45,861 nucleotides of DNA from Eubacterium sp. (lineage in GTDB: Bacteria; Bacillota; Clostridia; Lachnospirales; Lachnospiraceae). The stretch covers positions 1 to 45,861 of the forward strand of contig JALEKC010000157.1 in NCBI GenBank assembly GCA_022769325.1, given 5' to 3'. Position numbers and translations under genes: made by a program. This document shows, piece after piece, positions 26,053 through 36,182 of this stretch. How positions within the stretch are numbered: the first letter of the stretch is position 1; every line of letters begins with the position of its first letter. The notes beneath the pieces were generated by a model. It ran no database searches. It saw nothing but the letters and a program-made list of their open reading frames with translations, and was not told the DNA's origin.

Positions 26053-28734
26053 TGACTTTTTGTTAATAATCACCAAAAAAATCGCAAAAACAAACCCGAT
26101 TACCGTCAAAATCACTCCCAATTTCAATCCCGGAGTCTCATAAACCAATTCGACACGCTGATTCTCCCCTTTTTTCAGATACGCTCCCACATACATTTTA
26201 TTGACTTTTTCAATCTCTGTCTCCACTCCATTGACATAAAGACGATAGCCCGCTCTATAAGGAACTGCCAGACATAGTATACCATCTTCCCGGGTTGAGA
26301 TGATACCGGAAAGCCGATTGTTTTCTTTTTTTATCTGGGTCATGGAATCTTGCATCAAATTTTGAACCTTCTCCTCGTATTGGTCCATCTTTACTTCCAC
26401 TATTTCAATATTTTCCAGTTTGTATCTGGCGGGTCCATTGATGCGAACATGCAATTCTTTGGTTTCCCTCTGGGCAACAGAACCTAATGTCACAAGATAA
26501 TTTTCCCGGTCCAAATGAAAATCATAGGTTTCATCGGAAATCACAAACTCCCTTACCAGATCATCCATGGTAACATTGACCCATCTTGTATTTTTTTCGG
26601 ATTCCAACAATTGAAGTCCCTGAAATCTCAAATAATACTCATAGCCCGGTCGCATGATAATCTCTGTAGAAAATGTCCCATTTTTTTTCTTAATCTTTAA
26701 CTTGCCATTCTTCCAGATAAAACTATTTCGTTCTGATATCGTAAAAGCAAGGGAAGATTTATCGGCCCTCTCTACCAGCTCCTGCATCCCGGATTGCTCT
26801 GCCTTCTTTTGCAATGGAGATTCATCTTCTACCATAACAGCACTTAACAATTCATTTTGCAAATCCAACGCATCTTCTTTTCCTGCCGTAGACTCTTTTA
26901 TATAGGCGTGATACACATATCCGATTGACACCGGATTGGGATTTTCATACAATGTCTTGCTGCGCTTTTCATATCCATAAGGAACCATGGAAGGTTCTTC
27001 GCATACCACATATTTTACTGCCGCCAATTGTTCCAAAACACTTCTTCCATCCATACCAATTAGCCGATGACCATACATTAAACCGGAAGAATTTTCCAAA
27101 GCAAGCATGCATTGGGAAAAGCCACTGCTGACAACACTATAATACACACTGCATCCCAGATAAGAATGAGAAGATGCTTTCATGGTTACTGCCCGATTGG
27201 GATTGAGCCCATGGTCTGTCATCACATCGACTCGTTCCATCTTTTCTGAATCAGCAGCCTCCGAAGCTTCCCGAACCGGCTTATTATCATATTGTTTTTG
27301 CACCGTCCCGGCTTCCAGATAAGTTTTCTGGATATTGGCACCAAAAGGCTGATACATCATATTTCCATTGGCAATCAAGTTCCCCAACAAAAGGAGCAAT
27401 AAGATTCTCTTCCTCTTCCTTTCCTCCATGGAGATGGTAAGGCAAATACAGGTTCCAAAGAGGAAAAGCATCATAGAAATATTCTGAGGAACACTGTCCT
27501 TTCCGGCTAATATAAAAGTTAAAATACAATAGATCCCTCCACACAGCCAAAGCCATTTTTCCCCAAATGAAGGAAAATGCAAAATTTCCGGCATCATTTT
27601 CACTGTCAGGCAGGCCAAAAAGAATGACGAAATAAACATAAAACGATTAGTAATATATCCCATTCCATTCATGAAATACCCGATTCCCGGGGAGCAAACC
27701 GCAACTGCCATCAAAACAAGGCCTGCTTTCCACCATTTCAACTCTTTCTTTTTTCCCACAAATAACAGAAACACTGCCACAAAAACCAAAGTCCCCATGC
27801 TAAAATACCAAACTGCACTGGCATCCTCTTTGGGCGTCACTGCCAAAAACTGTGTAAATAATTGTTCGTAATATTCTCCTTCATACAAAAGTAAAGAAGA
27901 AAAAGATACCTTTGCAGTGCCCCGACTACTTGAGAGAAACCCAAATAGGGATGGAACCAGAAGAACACATGACATAAACAGACCGGATAATGCCGGCAAA
28001 AAAAGGTCAAGGAATTGTTTTCCCATTACTTTTAGGTTATGATTCTTTTCTTTCACAATGTGAAAAATAAAATACAACACCGCAGCCATTACGATCATAT
28101 AAAAGAAATAATATCCACTCAGTGCACACAAACAGGTTCCAATGATAAGAATCATCGGTTTTCTGTATTTCCATATGCGCTCCATTCCCAGCAAAATGAT
28201 AGGAAGATAAATCATACCATTCAGAAAAAACGGATCTTTTATGGACCATAGTGAAAATCCACAAAAAACATATAAAAATGCTCCAAACAAGGCATAAAAA
28301 GAATTCCACTTCTTTTCACCTGCAAAGCACAAAAATGCAATGCCGGATGCATACAGACGCAACGCAATGAGAATTGCATACAACACTTCCATGCTGCTTT
28401 TTCCGGCAAAAAAGATGGCAAACAGAGAAAATGGATCCCCCAGACCATAATTACAAAAGGTGGTAATCACATCCTCTCCCTGTCCCACTGCATAGTCCAT
28501 CATCGGAAGAGAAAAATCCAAGTGAAGAATCCCGGAAAGCAAGGTCCGATAATATTTCCCAAGATATTGTAAGGCCGGATAGTATTGACGAAATCCATCT
28601 CCCTGCCAGACAAAGCTTTTCCCATTCATAATTAATCCACAAAAAGCTCCCGCAAATACAAGAACAAATAGGACGGAATAGATTAAAATCTGCTTTCTTT
28701 TCTTCACCTTATTCTCCTTTCTTTCATCCTCCAA
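26041..28734 (-). CDS. YfhO-family polytopic membrane glycosyltransferase-like protein
   Basis: Many TM segments; GDGFRQYYPALQYLGKYYRTL near the N-terminus; ITNRFMF motif; C-terminal extracellular domain. Confidence 0.8.
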   Translation of the reverse strand: MEDERKENKVKKRKQILIYSVLFVLVFAGAFCGLIMNGKSFVWQGDGFRQYYPALQYLGKYYRTLLSGILHLDFSLPMMDYAVGQGEDVITTFCNYGLGDPFSLFAIFFAGKSSMEVLYAILIALRLYASGIAFLCFAGEKKWNSFYALFGAFLYVFCGFSLWSIKDPFFLNGMIYLPIILLGMERIWKYRKPMILIIGTCLCALSGYYFFYMIVMAAVLYFIFHIVKEKNHNLKVMGKQFLDLFLPALSGLFMSCVLLVPSLFGFLSSSRGTAKVSFSSLLLYEGEYYEQLFTQFLAVTPKEDASAVWYFSMGTLVFVAVFLLFVGKKKELKWWKAGLVLMAVAVCSPGIGYFMNGMGYITNRFMFISSFFLACLTVKMMPEILHFPSFGEKWLWLCGGIYCILTFILAGKDSVPQNISMMLFLFGTCICLTISMEERKRKRILLLLLLGNLIANGNMMYQPFGANIQKTYLEAGTVQKQYDNKPVREASEAADSEKMERVDVMTDHGLNPNRAVTMKASSHSYLGCSVYYSVVSSGFSQCMLALENSSGLMYGHRLIGMDGRSVLEQLAAVKYVVCEEPSMVPYGYEKRSKTLYENPNPVSIGYVYHAYIKESTAGKEDALDLQNELLSAVMVEDESPLQKKAEQSGMQELVERADKSSLAFTISERNSFIWKNGKLKIKKKNGTFSTEIIMRPGYEYYLRFQGLQLLESEKNTRWVNVTMDDLVREFVISDETYDFHLDRENYLVTLGSVAQRETKELHVRINGPARYKLENIEIVEVKMDQYEEKVQNLMQDSMTQIKKENNRLSGIISTREDGILCLAVPYRAGYRLYVNGVETEIEKVNKMYVGAYLKKGENQRVELVYETPGLKLGVILTVIGFVFAIFLVIINKKSLCK

Positions 28735-31132
28735 GATATCTTTCTTTATCTCTTTTTATGCGAAGTTTGTCCTTGGTTGTGATTTTCCATTTTATCATCC
28801 GGCTTTCTTTTTTGCCAATGACAAGGCTCCGAATCACAACCAGAAACTGGATTTGGGGGCAATATTTCCGCATCCAGCTTGTAACACCTTCACACATCGA
28901 ATCTTTTTCAAATACAAAAATCGATTGTTCTCCTTTTTCCCGAATCTCCGGAAGTATCTTCTGAAAATCGGAAAAATTCAGGATTGCCGGAACATATACC
29001 ATTTTTCGTCGGCAATGTCCACCCTTTTTCGAAGACACATTATCGATAAAGGCAGACACCTGCTCTAACCAATCCTCCCAAACCACCTCTGGCTCGCTTC
29101 TTTCTTTCTTTTCCCTGGCTTTTTCATGAATCCATTGGAGTATGCCATCCAGAGAATCCCTTTCTTCCATGGAATTTTCTAAAAACTCACCCATGGGTCC
29201 CTGAGTCCACTGACGCTCACAATCGTTATAATTCCAACGACATACCGGTTTTCCCCAGGCTTTCATAACAAACAGTTCTCGCTCTGCTTCTCCTACCATG
29301 GCATCACAGCCCGCAAGCACCTGATAGGTTTCAGTCTGCTCCGGGAAAAAGCGTATATGTTTCCATCCCTCGTCCACCAGACGCCGGCGTATGGTTCTTG
29401 GATAATGGACCATCACCACTTCATTTTCCTGCAGATGTTCATCCAGATAAAGAAGTTGTCGCTTTAATTCACTTAAGAATAAAAAGTTTTTACTATCCTT
29501 CAATTCTGGAAACACTTTGGGAGATGGGGAATATGCCACCACAAAAGGTTCCTTCTTTTCCTTTTTCTTTCCGGGAAAACCAAGTTTCTTTAACGAGACA
29601 AACAGCCCTTTCTTTTCGCAGATTTCTCCCATGCAATAGGTGTCCAGACATTGTCGGAACCATTCTTTTCCTTCTTCCGGAAAAAGAATCCAATCTGCTT
29701 GAGCCAGACTAAATTGGATTCCCTGCATATTTTTTGCCTGATAGGTTGCATTTCGCCCCTCACCACGATAAAAGGGAAGAAAATCCATAAAAATAAATTT
29801 CTGCCCTTTCCTTTTGCGATAGTACCCCGGAAATGCCTGATTATTCATGACAATCTCCGCAGTGGAAAGTTTTTCCACATACTCTAGGGAAGAACTCAAA
29901 AGAACCTCCACTTCCCCTCCAAGGAGTTGTTGAAATTTCTCTTTTTTGGCTTCCTCGGCTGCCACAACACATACCTGATATTTTTTTTCTTTACTCAATG
30001 CACGGGCAAAATAATATCCGGTCTCGATGCAATCATTGCCATGATAAGATTCAATCAAAACCAATCCTTTCTCAAGAGGTCTGGTTTCTAAATAATCTTC
30101 AAACAGCTGTGCTTTTCGCACTTTTTTCTCTTTGGGTTTCAGGGATATGGATTTTTCTTCAAGTTCTATTTCTTCCAGCGTTTCTTTACTTTCTTCTGCT
30201 TTGCCTTCTTCCACTTTGTCTTGCTTAAAATGCCGATAACATTCCGATTCCTTCCACCCTGGAAAATATCGATTCATCAATTCATCTGCCCGCTGACGAA
30301 ATTCTTCTTCAAACGAAGTATCCTGAAATTCCTGCATTTCATCAAAACGTGCCTGAATATGGCGCAGATGGAAAAAAAGTAAAATATCCCGAAAGGTCTC
30401 AAAGGCACCCTTGTCCTTAAATTTCTCATCCACAATTTGCAGCGCATCCAAAATCTGCATATGTTTTCGATTGAATGTGCTCATGGTGCCGCCTTTTCTT
30501 CTCTTGATATAATAATACAATTTTTCATGAACACGCCCTACTTTCTTCGCTTCCAGAAAAAGGGGGAAAATGGCAGCGAGGTCCTCAAAAATAATGCCCT
30601 CAGGAAAGGCAAAACCTGTTTCTTTCAACAATTCTTTGCGATATAATTTATTCCATGGATAAGGGGCATTCAAGCGCAAAATGTCCGGATTTTCATACAC
30701 GCTTTGATCAAATGATCCACGACAGCCTGCCTGATATACTTGAATTTCCCCTGTCATATCATCACAGCCATAATATCCACAGGTTACTAAGTCACAGTCT
30801 TTTTCCTCTGCTTCTTTTTGCAGTTTCTCATACATTCTGGGATGTACAAAATCATCTGCATCTACAAATCCGATATAATCCCCTGTGGCATATTGGATTC
30901 CGTTGTTTCTTGCCACTGCTTGTCCCGCATTTTCCTGTGAAAACAAAAACACCTTTCCCTCATATCTCTCCACATATTCTTGTATAATCTCTCCGGTACC
31001 ATCTGTACTCCCATCATCAACCACGATAATTTCCATCTGGGAATATGTCTGATTGACAAGAGAATCCAAACATCTACGAATATATTTTTCAACATTATAG
31101 GCTGGTACAATGACACTGATTTTTTGTTCCAT
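28724..31132 (-). CDS. GT2 glycosyltransferase fused to a degenerate CDP-glycerol glycerophosphotransferase (TagF)-like domain
   Basis: MEQKISVIVPAYNVEKYIRRCLDSLVNQTYSQMEIIVVDDGSTDGT...DYIGFVDADD; C-terminal half follows TagF layout (VLIESYHGND..., MNNQAFPGYYRKRKGQKFIFMDFLPFYRG, AGCDAMVGEAERELFVMKAWGKPV). Confidence 0.75.
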   Translation of the reverse strand: MEQKISVIVPAYNVEKYIRRCLDSLVNQTYSQMEIIVVDDGSTDGTGEIIQEYVERYEGKVFLFSQENAGQAVARNNGIQYATGDYIGFVDADDFVHPRMYEKLQKEAEEKDCDLVTCGYYGCDDMTGEIQVYQAGCRGSFDQSVYENPDILRLNAPYPWNKLYRKELLKETGFAFPEGIIFEDLAAIFPLFLEAKKVGRVHEKLYYYIKRRKGGTMSTFNRKHMQILDALQIVDEKFKDKGAFETFRDILLFFHLRHIQARFDEMQEFQDTSFEEEFRQRADELMNRYFPGWKESECYRHFKQDKVEEGKAEESKETLEEIELEEKSISLKPKEKKVRKAQLFEDYLETRPLEKGLVLIESYHGNDCIETGYYFARALSKEKKYQVCVVAAEEAKKEKFQQLLGGEVEVLLSSSLEYVEKLSTAEIVMNNQAFPGYYRKRKGQKFIFMDFLPFYRGEGRNATYQAKNMQGIQFSLAQADWILFPEEGKEWFRQCLDTYCMGEICEKKGLFVSLKKLGFPGKKKEKKEPFVVAYSPSPKVFPELKDSKNFLFLSELKRQLLYLDEHLQENEVVMVHYPRTIRRRLVDEGWKHIRFFPEQTETYQVLAGCDAMVGEAERELFVMKAWGKPVCRWNYNDCERQWTQGPMGEFLENSMEERDSLDGILQWIHEKAREKKERSEPEVVWEDWLEQVSAFIDNVSSKKGGHCRRKMVYVPAILNFSDFQKILPEIREKGEQSIFVFEKDSMCEGVTSWMRKYCPQIQFLVVIRSLVIGKKESRMIKWKITTKDKLRIKRDKERYLGG

Positions 31133-31146
31133 ACGAACCTCCCTTA

Positions 31147-32589
31147 TTATTCCACAATTTCTGCCAAAGAATCATCAAACAAATCCCCAAATGCAAACCA
31201 ATACATAAATGCCGGAAATATTTCAAATGGCAAAAACAGGCATTCTGTCATGGTCGCAATAACAAATCCAACGCAGATTGCCGGAATTAAAAATGCATAA
31301 GTGGCATTTCTTCGCCGATTGGTCAGATAAAACCGAATGGAACGAATGACACTTAAAATTGTAATTACCAAATACAAAAGCATGGCAGGAACACCATAGG
31401 TATAGGCAAACTGAAGCCAGTTATTGTGGGCATGGGACACTTTTTTCCCATTTACGGTCAACGTGATACGACGATGGCCTTTCCAATTCAATTTTTTCAT
31501 ATAGGCCTTATAAATGGTGATACGACCATTGGATATTTTATTCAAGGTAGAATTTCCATCTAAACTTGCCATCAATCTTCCGATAATACTATTTTCCTTT
31601 AGTTCCTTTTTTTCAGACCTTTCCGGAATTTGAACGCTTTCAATATTATCCGATTCTGCCAGCATTTTTTCGCCTATTCCCTCTATTTTTTCGCCATTGG
31701 ACATATAAAGAACGTCTTCTTCAAAAATAATAGGATGTCCAATCACTTTCGGAAGATGACGGACTCCTGCAAAAAAAACCGGATAACAGCAAATAGAAAT
31801 CCCAGTCAAAACCAGGAAACCTTTTATCGTCTCTTTCCATTTGTGACTCTTCTGACAGAGAACGATACGCAAAACAATCCAGAGCAGAAGGATTCCACTG
31901 ACGGTCAACATCGCGGTACGGGCCTGGGAAATGGAAATATAAAATATTACCAAAGCCAGTTGTAGATATGTAGGCCAGGCCTTACGCAGTTTTTTCCCGG
32001 TTTCCACATTCCAATCCAAATCTGACATGTAAATGGCAAAGATGACATATAAATATAACCCAAAGGTATTGGGATTGGTAAATATACCGGCGTAACGTCC
32101 CCCCTCAAAAAACGGACGAAACAAAAAAGAAATCAATGCCATCAATAAAAAAGACAACTTAACCGCATCTTTTAAACTTTTCCAAAGCAAATCCTTCCGG
32201 CTGTTATTTTGCCATACAAAAAACACCCCGGTAAAAACAAAAGCCAAAATAATCCCCAAACCACAGGCTTTTTTACTTACGAGAAAATCGGAAATGGTAA
32301 AGAGAATACACATTCCAAACCAGGCAACACTCAACCCCTTATGCCAGGTTCGTCTTTCCAACTTTCGATCCAGCGAAAATATGGCAATCAAAATCATAAT
32401 AAAAATTCCACATATTGTATTATAAAAATAACTCTCTTTCATAAGGACATATCGTACAATACAAAAGAGCACCAGGTCAGCCATAAAACAAGCCGTCAAT
32501 ACCCGATATCTCACTTTCGGCTGGATTTTCCGAACAAAAGGAATCCAGGGTGACAACAATCGGATAAATAAATCCTGTAGCCATTTCAT
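31147..32589 (-). CDS. O-antigen ligase / Wzy polymerase-like membrane protein
   Basis: Polytopic; GRYAGIFTNPNTFGLYL and VSHAHNNWLQFAYTYGVPAMLLYL typical of the Wzy_C/WaaL class. Confidence 0.82.
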   Translation of the reverse strand: MKWLQDLFIRLLSPWIPFVRKIQPKVRYRVLTACFMADLVLFCIVRYVLMKESYFYNTICGIFIMILIAIFSLDRKLERRTWHKGLSVAWFGMCILFTISDFLVSKKACGLGIILAFVFTGVFFVWQNNSRKDLLWKSLKDAVKLSFLLMALISFLFRPFFEGGRYAGIFTNPNTFGLYLYVIFAIYMSDLDWNVETGKKLRKAWPTYLQLALVIFYISISQARTAMLTVSGILLLWIVLRIVLCQKSHKWKETIKGFLVLTGISICCYPVFFAGVRHLPKVIGHPIIFEEDVLYMSNGEKIEGIGEKMLAESDNIESVQIPERSEKKELKENSIIGRLMASLDGNSTLNKISNGRITIYKAYMKKLNWKGHRRITLTVNGKKVSHAHNNWLQFAYTYGVPAMLLYLVITILSVIRSIRFYLTNRRRNATYAFLIPAICVGFVIATMTECLFLPFEIFPAFMYWFAFGDLFDDSLAEIVE

Positions 32590-32608
32590 TTTTTACTCAC
32601 CATTCCTC

Positions 32609-33286
32609 TCAATGCAAAATTGCAATCACCGTCTGAAATAGGATAACAATATCTTTCCAAAATGAAAATTCCCGGATGTATTCCAGATTATATTTCATTT
32701 TTTCCGGTAAAATCTGATTGCAATAAATTTCATCCGGATTTCCTTCCCCACTAAGCAGACGCTCCTCATCTTTATACCGGATACTTGCAGGAGACGTAAC
32801 CCCCGCCGGCATTAACAAGGTAGCATACATCTGGGGCGTATAGGCTTCCACATATTTTTCCACTTCCGGTCTGGTTCCCACAAAAGACATTTCTCCCTTC
32901 AGAATATTAAGGAGCTGTGGAAGTTCATCCAAACGTACTTTTCGCAAAAAATGTCCTACTCCTGTAACCCGGCTGTCCCCCTTGACTGTTACCTGACTTC
33001 CTTTTTGGGGAGCATCCGACACCATGGTACGAAATTTATATATTTGAAATCGTTTGCCATATGTAGTCACGCGGGTTTGCCGGAAAATTATCTCCCCCGG
33101 CGATGTACATTTCACGGCAATGGCGATGATAAGCATAAATGGACTCAGAAACACCAGCAAAAGAACAGAAAAAATAAGATCAAAAATCCGTTTTGCTACT
33201 AAACTGCCACGCTTTTTTTGAAGGATATCATAAAACTCTTTCACTTCTTCCCTCTGCATCTGCGCCGGCAACTTCTCCCATTTCAT
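32609..33286 (-). CDS. Sugar transferase (monotopic phosphoglycosyl transferase)
   Basis: KRIFDLIFSVLLLVFLSPFMLIIAIAVK, GEIIFRQTRVTTYGKRFQIYKFRTM, RKVRLDELPQLLNILKGEMSFVGTRPE. Confidence 0.93.
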   Translation of the reverse strand: MKWEKLPAQMQREEVKEFYDILQKKRGSLVAKRIFDLIFSVLLLVFLSPFMLIIAIAVKCTSPGEIIFRQTRVTTYGKRFQIYKFRTMVSDAPQKGSQVTVKGDSRVTGVGHFLRKVRLDELPQLLNILKGEMSFVGTRPEVEKYVEAYTPQMYATLLMPAGVTSPASIRYKDEERLLSGEGNPDEIYCNQILPEKMKYNLEYIREFSFWKDIVILFQTVIAILH

Positions 33287-33290
33287 GATA

Positions 33291-34523
33291 TTATCTCCGT
33301 CCTTTCACTTCTAATAAAGCTTCTTCAAAAACTGCTATTACAAAGTCAACCTGTTCATCGGTTAACTGGGTATGCAACGGCAACGAAATCTCATTGACAA
33401 ATTGCTGATAAGCATGAGGATAATCTTCTATATCAAATCCCATATTTCTATATGCGGTAAGCAAAGGAAGCGGCTTGTAATGCACATTTGCAGCCACACC
33501 TTTTTCCCCCATGGATTGAATGATGGCGTTCCTTATCTCTCCATCGATTCCCTCTACCCTCAGCAGATACAAATGTCCGCTAGAAATAGCATATTCTGAA
33601 TGATGAGGTAGATATATCAACTTCACTCCTGTTTTTTTAGAAATGTCATCCATTGCGTCATTGTATTTTTGAATTATTTCCTGACGTCGCTGCAACAATC
33701 CCTCGTATCTTTCCAGTTGAGCCAGCCCGATGGCTGCCTGAATATCTGTCATATTACATTTATATGCCGGAAATAAAATATCATACTCCCAGGCACCGGC
33801 TTTTGTCTTAGATAAGGCATCTTTTGTCTGTCCATGCAAAGACAATAGCATATATTCCCGGTATATCTCTGCGGAGTCAATGCCGGAAAGCGGTTTCCAA
33901 ACCACTGCTCCCCCTTCTGCCGTAGTAAGATTTTTTACCGCATGAAAGGAAAAGGAAGTAAAATCTGCCCACTGACCACTTCGTTTCCCCTCTTTCCAGG
34001 CGCCAAATCCATGAGCACTGTCTGCCAATACCAAAATTCTTCCTAACGCTTTCTGATAACGGTTTTCGGATGGTTGAAATTCAGATTGTTTCTTTTCCAC
34101 TATATCAAAAATTCTTTTATAATCACACAACACCCCGGCTACATCCACAGGAAGAATGGCTTTTGTAGCAGGAGTAATTGCCTTTTCCAACTGCTCATAA
34201 TCCATCTCCAGGGAATCTTTCTGTGTATCCACCATTACTAAACTAGCACCGGTATGGCAAATGGAACTTGCCGTAGCTGTATAGGTATAAGCCGTTGTAA
34301 TCACTTCATCTCCCGGACCAATACCAAATAACCGCAACGTCATCTCCATGCATGCCGTAGCTGAATTCAAGCAAACCGCTCCATCGGTATGGCAGTATTT
34401 AGCAATCTTTTTTTCAAATTCTTTTGTTTTCGGTCCCGTGGTAATCCAACCGGAACGAAGGGTATCCACTACCCCCTCTATCTCCTGTTGGGTAATATCC
34501 GGTGGGGAAAATAGTACTTTCAT
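33291..34523 (-). CDS. DegT/DnrJ/EryC1/StrS aminotransferase
   Basis: ITTGPKTKEFEKKIAKYCH, GDEVITTAYTYTATASSICH, LADSAHGFGAWKEGK, FTSFSFHAVKNLTTAEGGAVV (PLP lysine). Confidence 0.93.
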   Translation of the reverse strand: MKVLFSPPDITQQEIEGVVDTLRSGWITTGPKTKEFEKKIAKYCHTDGAVCLNSATACMEMTLRLFGIGPGDEVITTAYTYTATASSICHTGASLVMVDTQKDSLEMDYEQLEKAITPATKAILPVDVAGVLCDYKRIFDIVEKKQSEFQPSENRYQKALGRILVLADSAHGFGAWKEGKRSGQWADFTSFSFHAVKNLTTAEGGAVVWKPLSGIDSAEIYREYMLLSLHGQTKDALSKTKAGAWEYDILFPAYKCNMTDIQAAIGLAQLERYEGLLQRRQEIIQKYNDAMDDISKKTGVKLIYLPHHSEYAISSGHLYLLRVEGIDGEIRNAIIQSMGEKGVAANVHYKPLPLLTAYRNMGFDIEDYPHAYQQFVNEISLPLHTQLTDEQVDFVIAVFEEALLEVKGRR

Positions 34524-34560
34524 GATTGTTACATCCTTTCTTTATTTCTCCAAAATGCAA

Positions 34561-34595
34561 CAAAAGATTCCTGCATAATACAGAGGAATCTTTTG
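34561..34595 (-). terminator. Hairpin terminator or attenuator between the LCP gene and the DegT gene
   Basis: 12-bp perfect stem CAAAAGATTCCT / AGGAATCTTTTG; weak U-tract on the minus strand (TTTTGTTGCATTTT). Confidence 0.6.
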
Positions 34596-34609
34596 TTTTA
34601 TCTCATTTA

Positions 34610-36100
34610 TTAATCTTCATCACCTGGCATAGCAGTACTCTCATCCGCATCGTCGTCTTTTTCATTTTCTACAGACTCCGGTGTTGCTTCCAAAACTTTA
34701 TTGATTCGTTTTGTTATCTTGGCAACGGAATTATAGTCTGGTACACAAACATACAATTTTCTTGACTGATAAGAGTATGTCGTCTTACTTGCGCCGCTTC
34801 CTGCTGCATTTGCATATTTAATTGTCCATTGAGACATATCATCCAATTGCATTTTAGCAAGTGCCGTAATTTCTTTTGTCGACATATTGGTCTGGAAATT
34901 CTTGGACGCTGTCTTCAACAACTTCGCATAATTCGGAAGAATGTCCGGCGACATTGCTTTATTCAAAATTGCCTCAATCATATGCTGGTGATCTCTTCCT
35001 CGCTGATAATCACCATTGGAAAAATGATGTCTCTCTCGGCAAAATGCCAATGCCTGCTTTCCATTTACATGATTGTAACCCTTTTTGAAACTTGGTCCCC
35101 AATCCGAAGTAAAATCATAATCCGAATATACATTTACACCACCAAGCAAATCTACGATTTTCTTCACGCTTGTAAAATTAACGCGGACATAATAATCAAT
35201 CTTGATGTCATACAGATTTTCCAACGTACCAACGGAACAATCCACACCATGAATTCCTGCATGTGTCAGTTTATCCGGTATTCCATTGGATACGGTCAAT
35301 GGTACATAATAATCTCGTGGTGTCGATGTCAGCAAAATCTGTTTGGTATTTGGATTCACTGTCACAATCACATTTACATCGCTTCGACTAGTAGTCTTAA
35401 TGCTTCCATATACATCAATACCACTTAAATAAACATTAAATGGTGTCTTGGTAATATCATCTAGTTTTTCTTCTTCCTCCATCACGGTCTCTACCTTGTG
35501 GGTATTTAACACACGCGTATCATCGGAAAAGGTTTTATAATACTCTTCAATCGGACTACGGTTTGCTTCATTGATGATGATAGCATTTACCTCTTTGGCA
35601 TACAAGGCATCAATCAGGGTATCATTATCCTGATATTCCATAGTCGCCGGCTGCTTTCCTACAGCTGCCTGAACCTCTGCAAGTGCCTTGTCCGTATTGG
35701 CACGGTCGTTGGTAGCAAGGATTCCAAAGGTATAGTCCTTGGTGTCATAAATACTTTGCGCCGGATCGTCCTTCAAAACGATGCAAGAAATCTCATCCAC
35801 TTTCACCTGATGCCCTGCCATCTCATCAATGGCTGAATAAGTATCCACACAATAATATCCGCCACCGATGTAGAAAAGACAAATCAACGCACAAAATACA
35901 CGGCCTACGATATAAGTCTTATCCGTCATCTGGCTAAATATCCCATATGCCAATAAAAATAAGCAACCAACGATGAGAAGTACAATAAATTTCAATGGAA
36001 TAAAACCAACGTAAAATGCAACTCCAATCAATGCTGCACTAATCAAAAACTGAACGATTAAAAAAACAAGGCTCAGTTTTCTGCTAAGTAAAGTTTTCAC
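34610..36100 (-). CDS. LytR-CpsA-Psr (LCP) family cell-wall polymer ligase
   Basis: LTSTPRDYYVPL, KLTHAGIHG, IDYYVRVNFTSVKKIVDLLGGVNV, ALAFCRERHHFSNGDYQRGRDHQHMIEAIL. Confidence 0.93.
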   Translation of the reverse strand: MKTLLSRKLSLVFLIVQFLISAALIGVAFYVGFIPLKFIVLLIVGCLFLLAYGIFSQMTDKTYIVGRVFCALICLFYIGGGYYCVDTYSAIDEMAGHQVKVDEISCIVLKDDPAQSIYDTKDYTFGILATNDRANTDKALAEVQAAVGKQPATMEYQDNDTLIDALYAKEVNAIIINEANRSPIEEYYKTFSDDTRVLNTHKVETVMEEEEKLDDITKTPFNVYLSGIDVYGSIKTTSRSDVNVIVTVNPNTKQILLTSTPRDYYVPLTVSNGIPDKLTHAGIHGVDCSVGTLENLYDIKIDYYVRVNFTSVKKIVDLLGGVNVYSDYDFTSDWGPSFKKGYNHVNGKQALAFCRERHHFSNGDYQRGRDHQHMIEAILNKAMSPDILPNYAKLLKTASKNFQTNMSTKEITALAKMQLDDMSQWTIKYANAAGSGASKTTYSYQSRKLYVCVPDYNSVAKITKRINKVLEATPESVENEKDDDADESTAMPGDED

Positions 36101-36153
36101 GATATACCTCCAGTTTATCTCTCATTTCGTAGTATTTTGTCTAAAACATAACT

Positions 36154-36182
36154 ATTATATACTATCCCTTTGAAAAAATCAA
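36154..36182 (-). promoter_or_regulatory. Sigma-A type promoter for the LCP gene
   Basis: Minus strand TTGATT (36177-36182), 17-nt spacer, TATAAT (36154-36159). Confidence 0.6.

Noticed and set aside
34829-35428. 199-aa plus-strand ORF antisense to the LCP gene
   Set aside because: Composition is typical of antisense reading (His/Ile/Cys-rich, no motifs) and the LCP frame has full family signatures.
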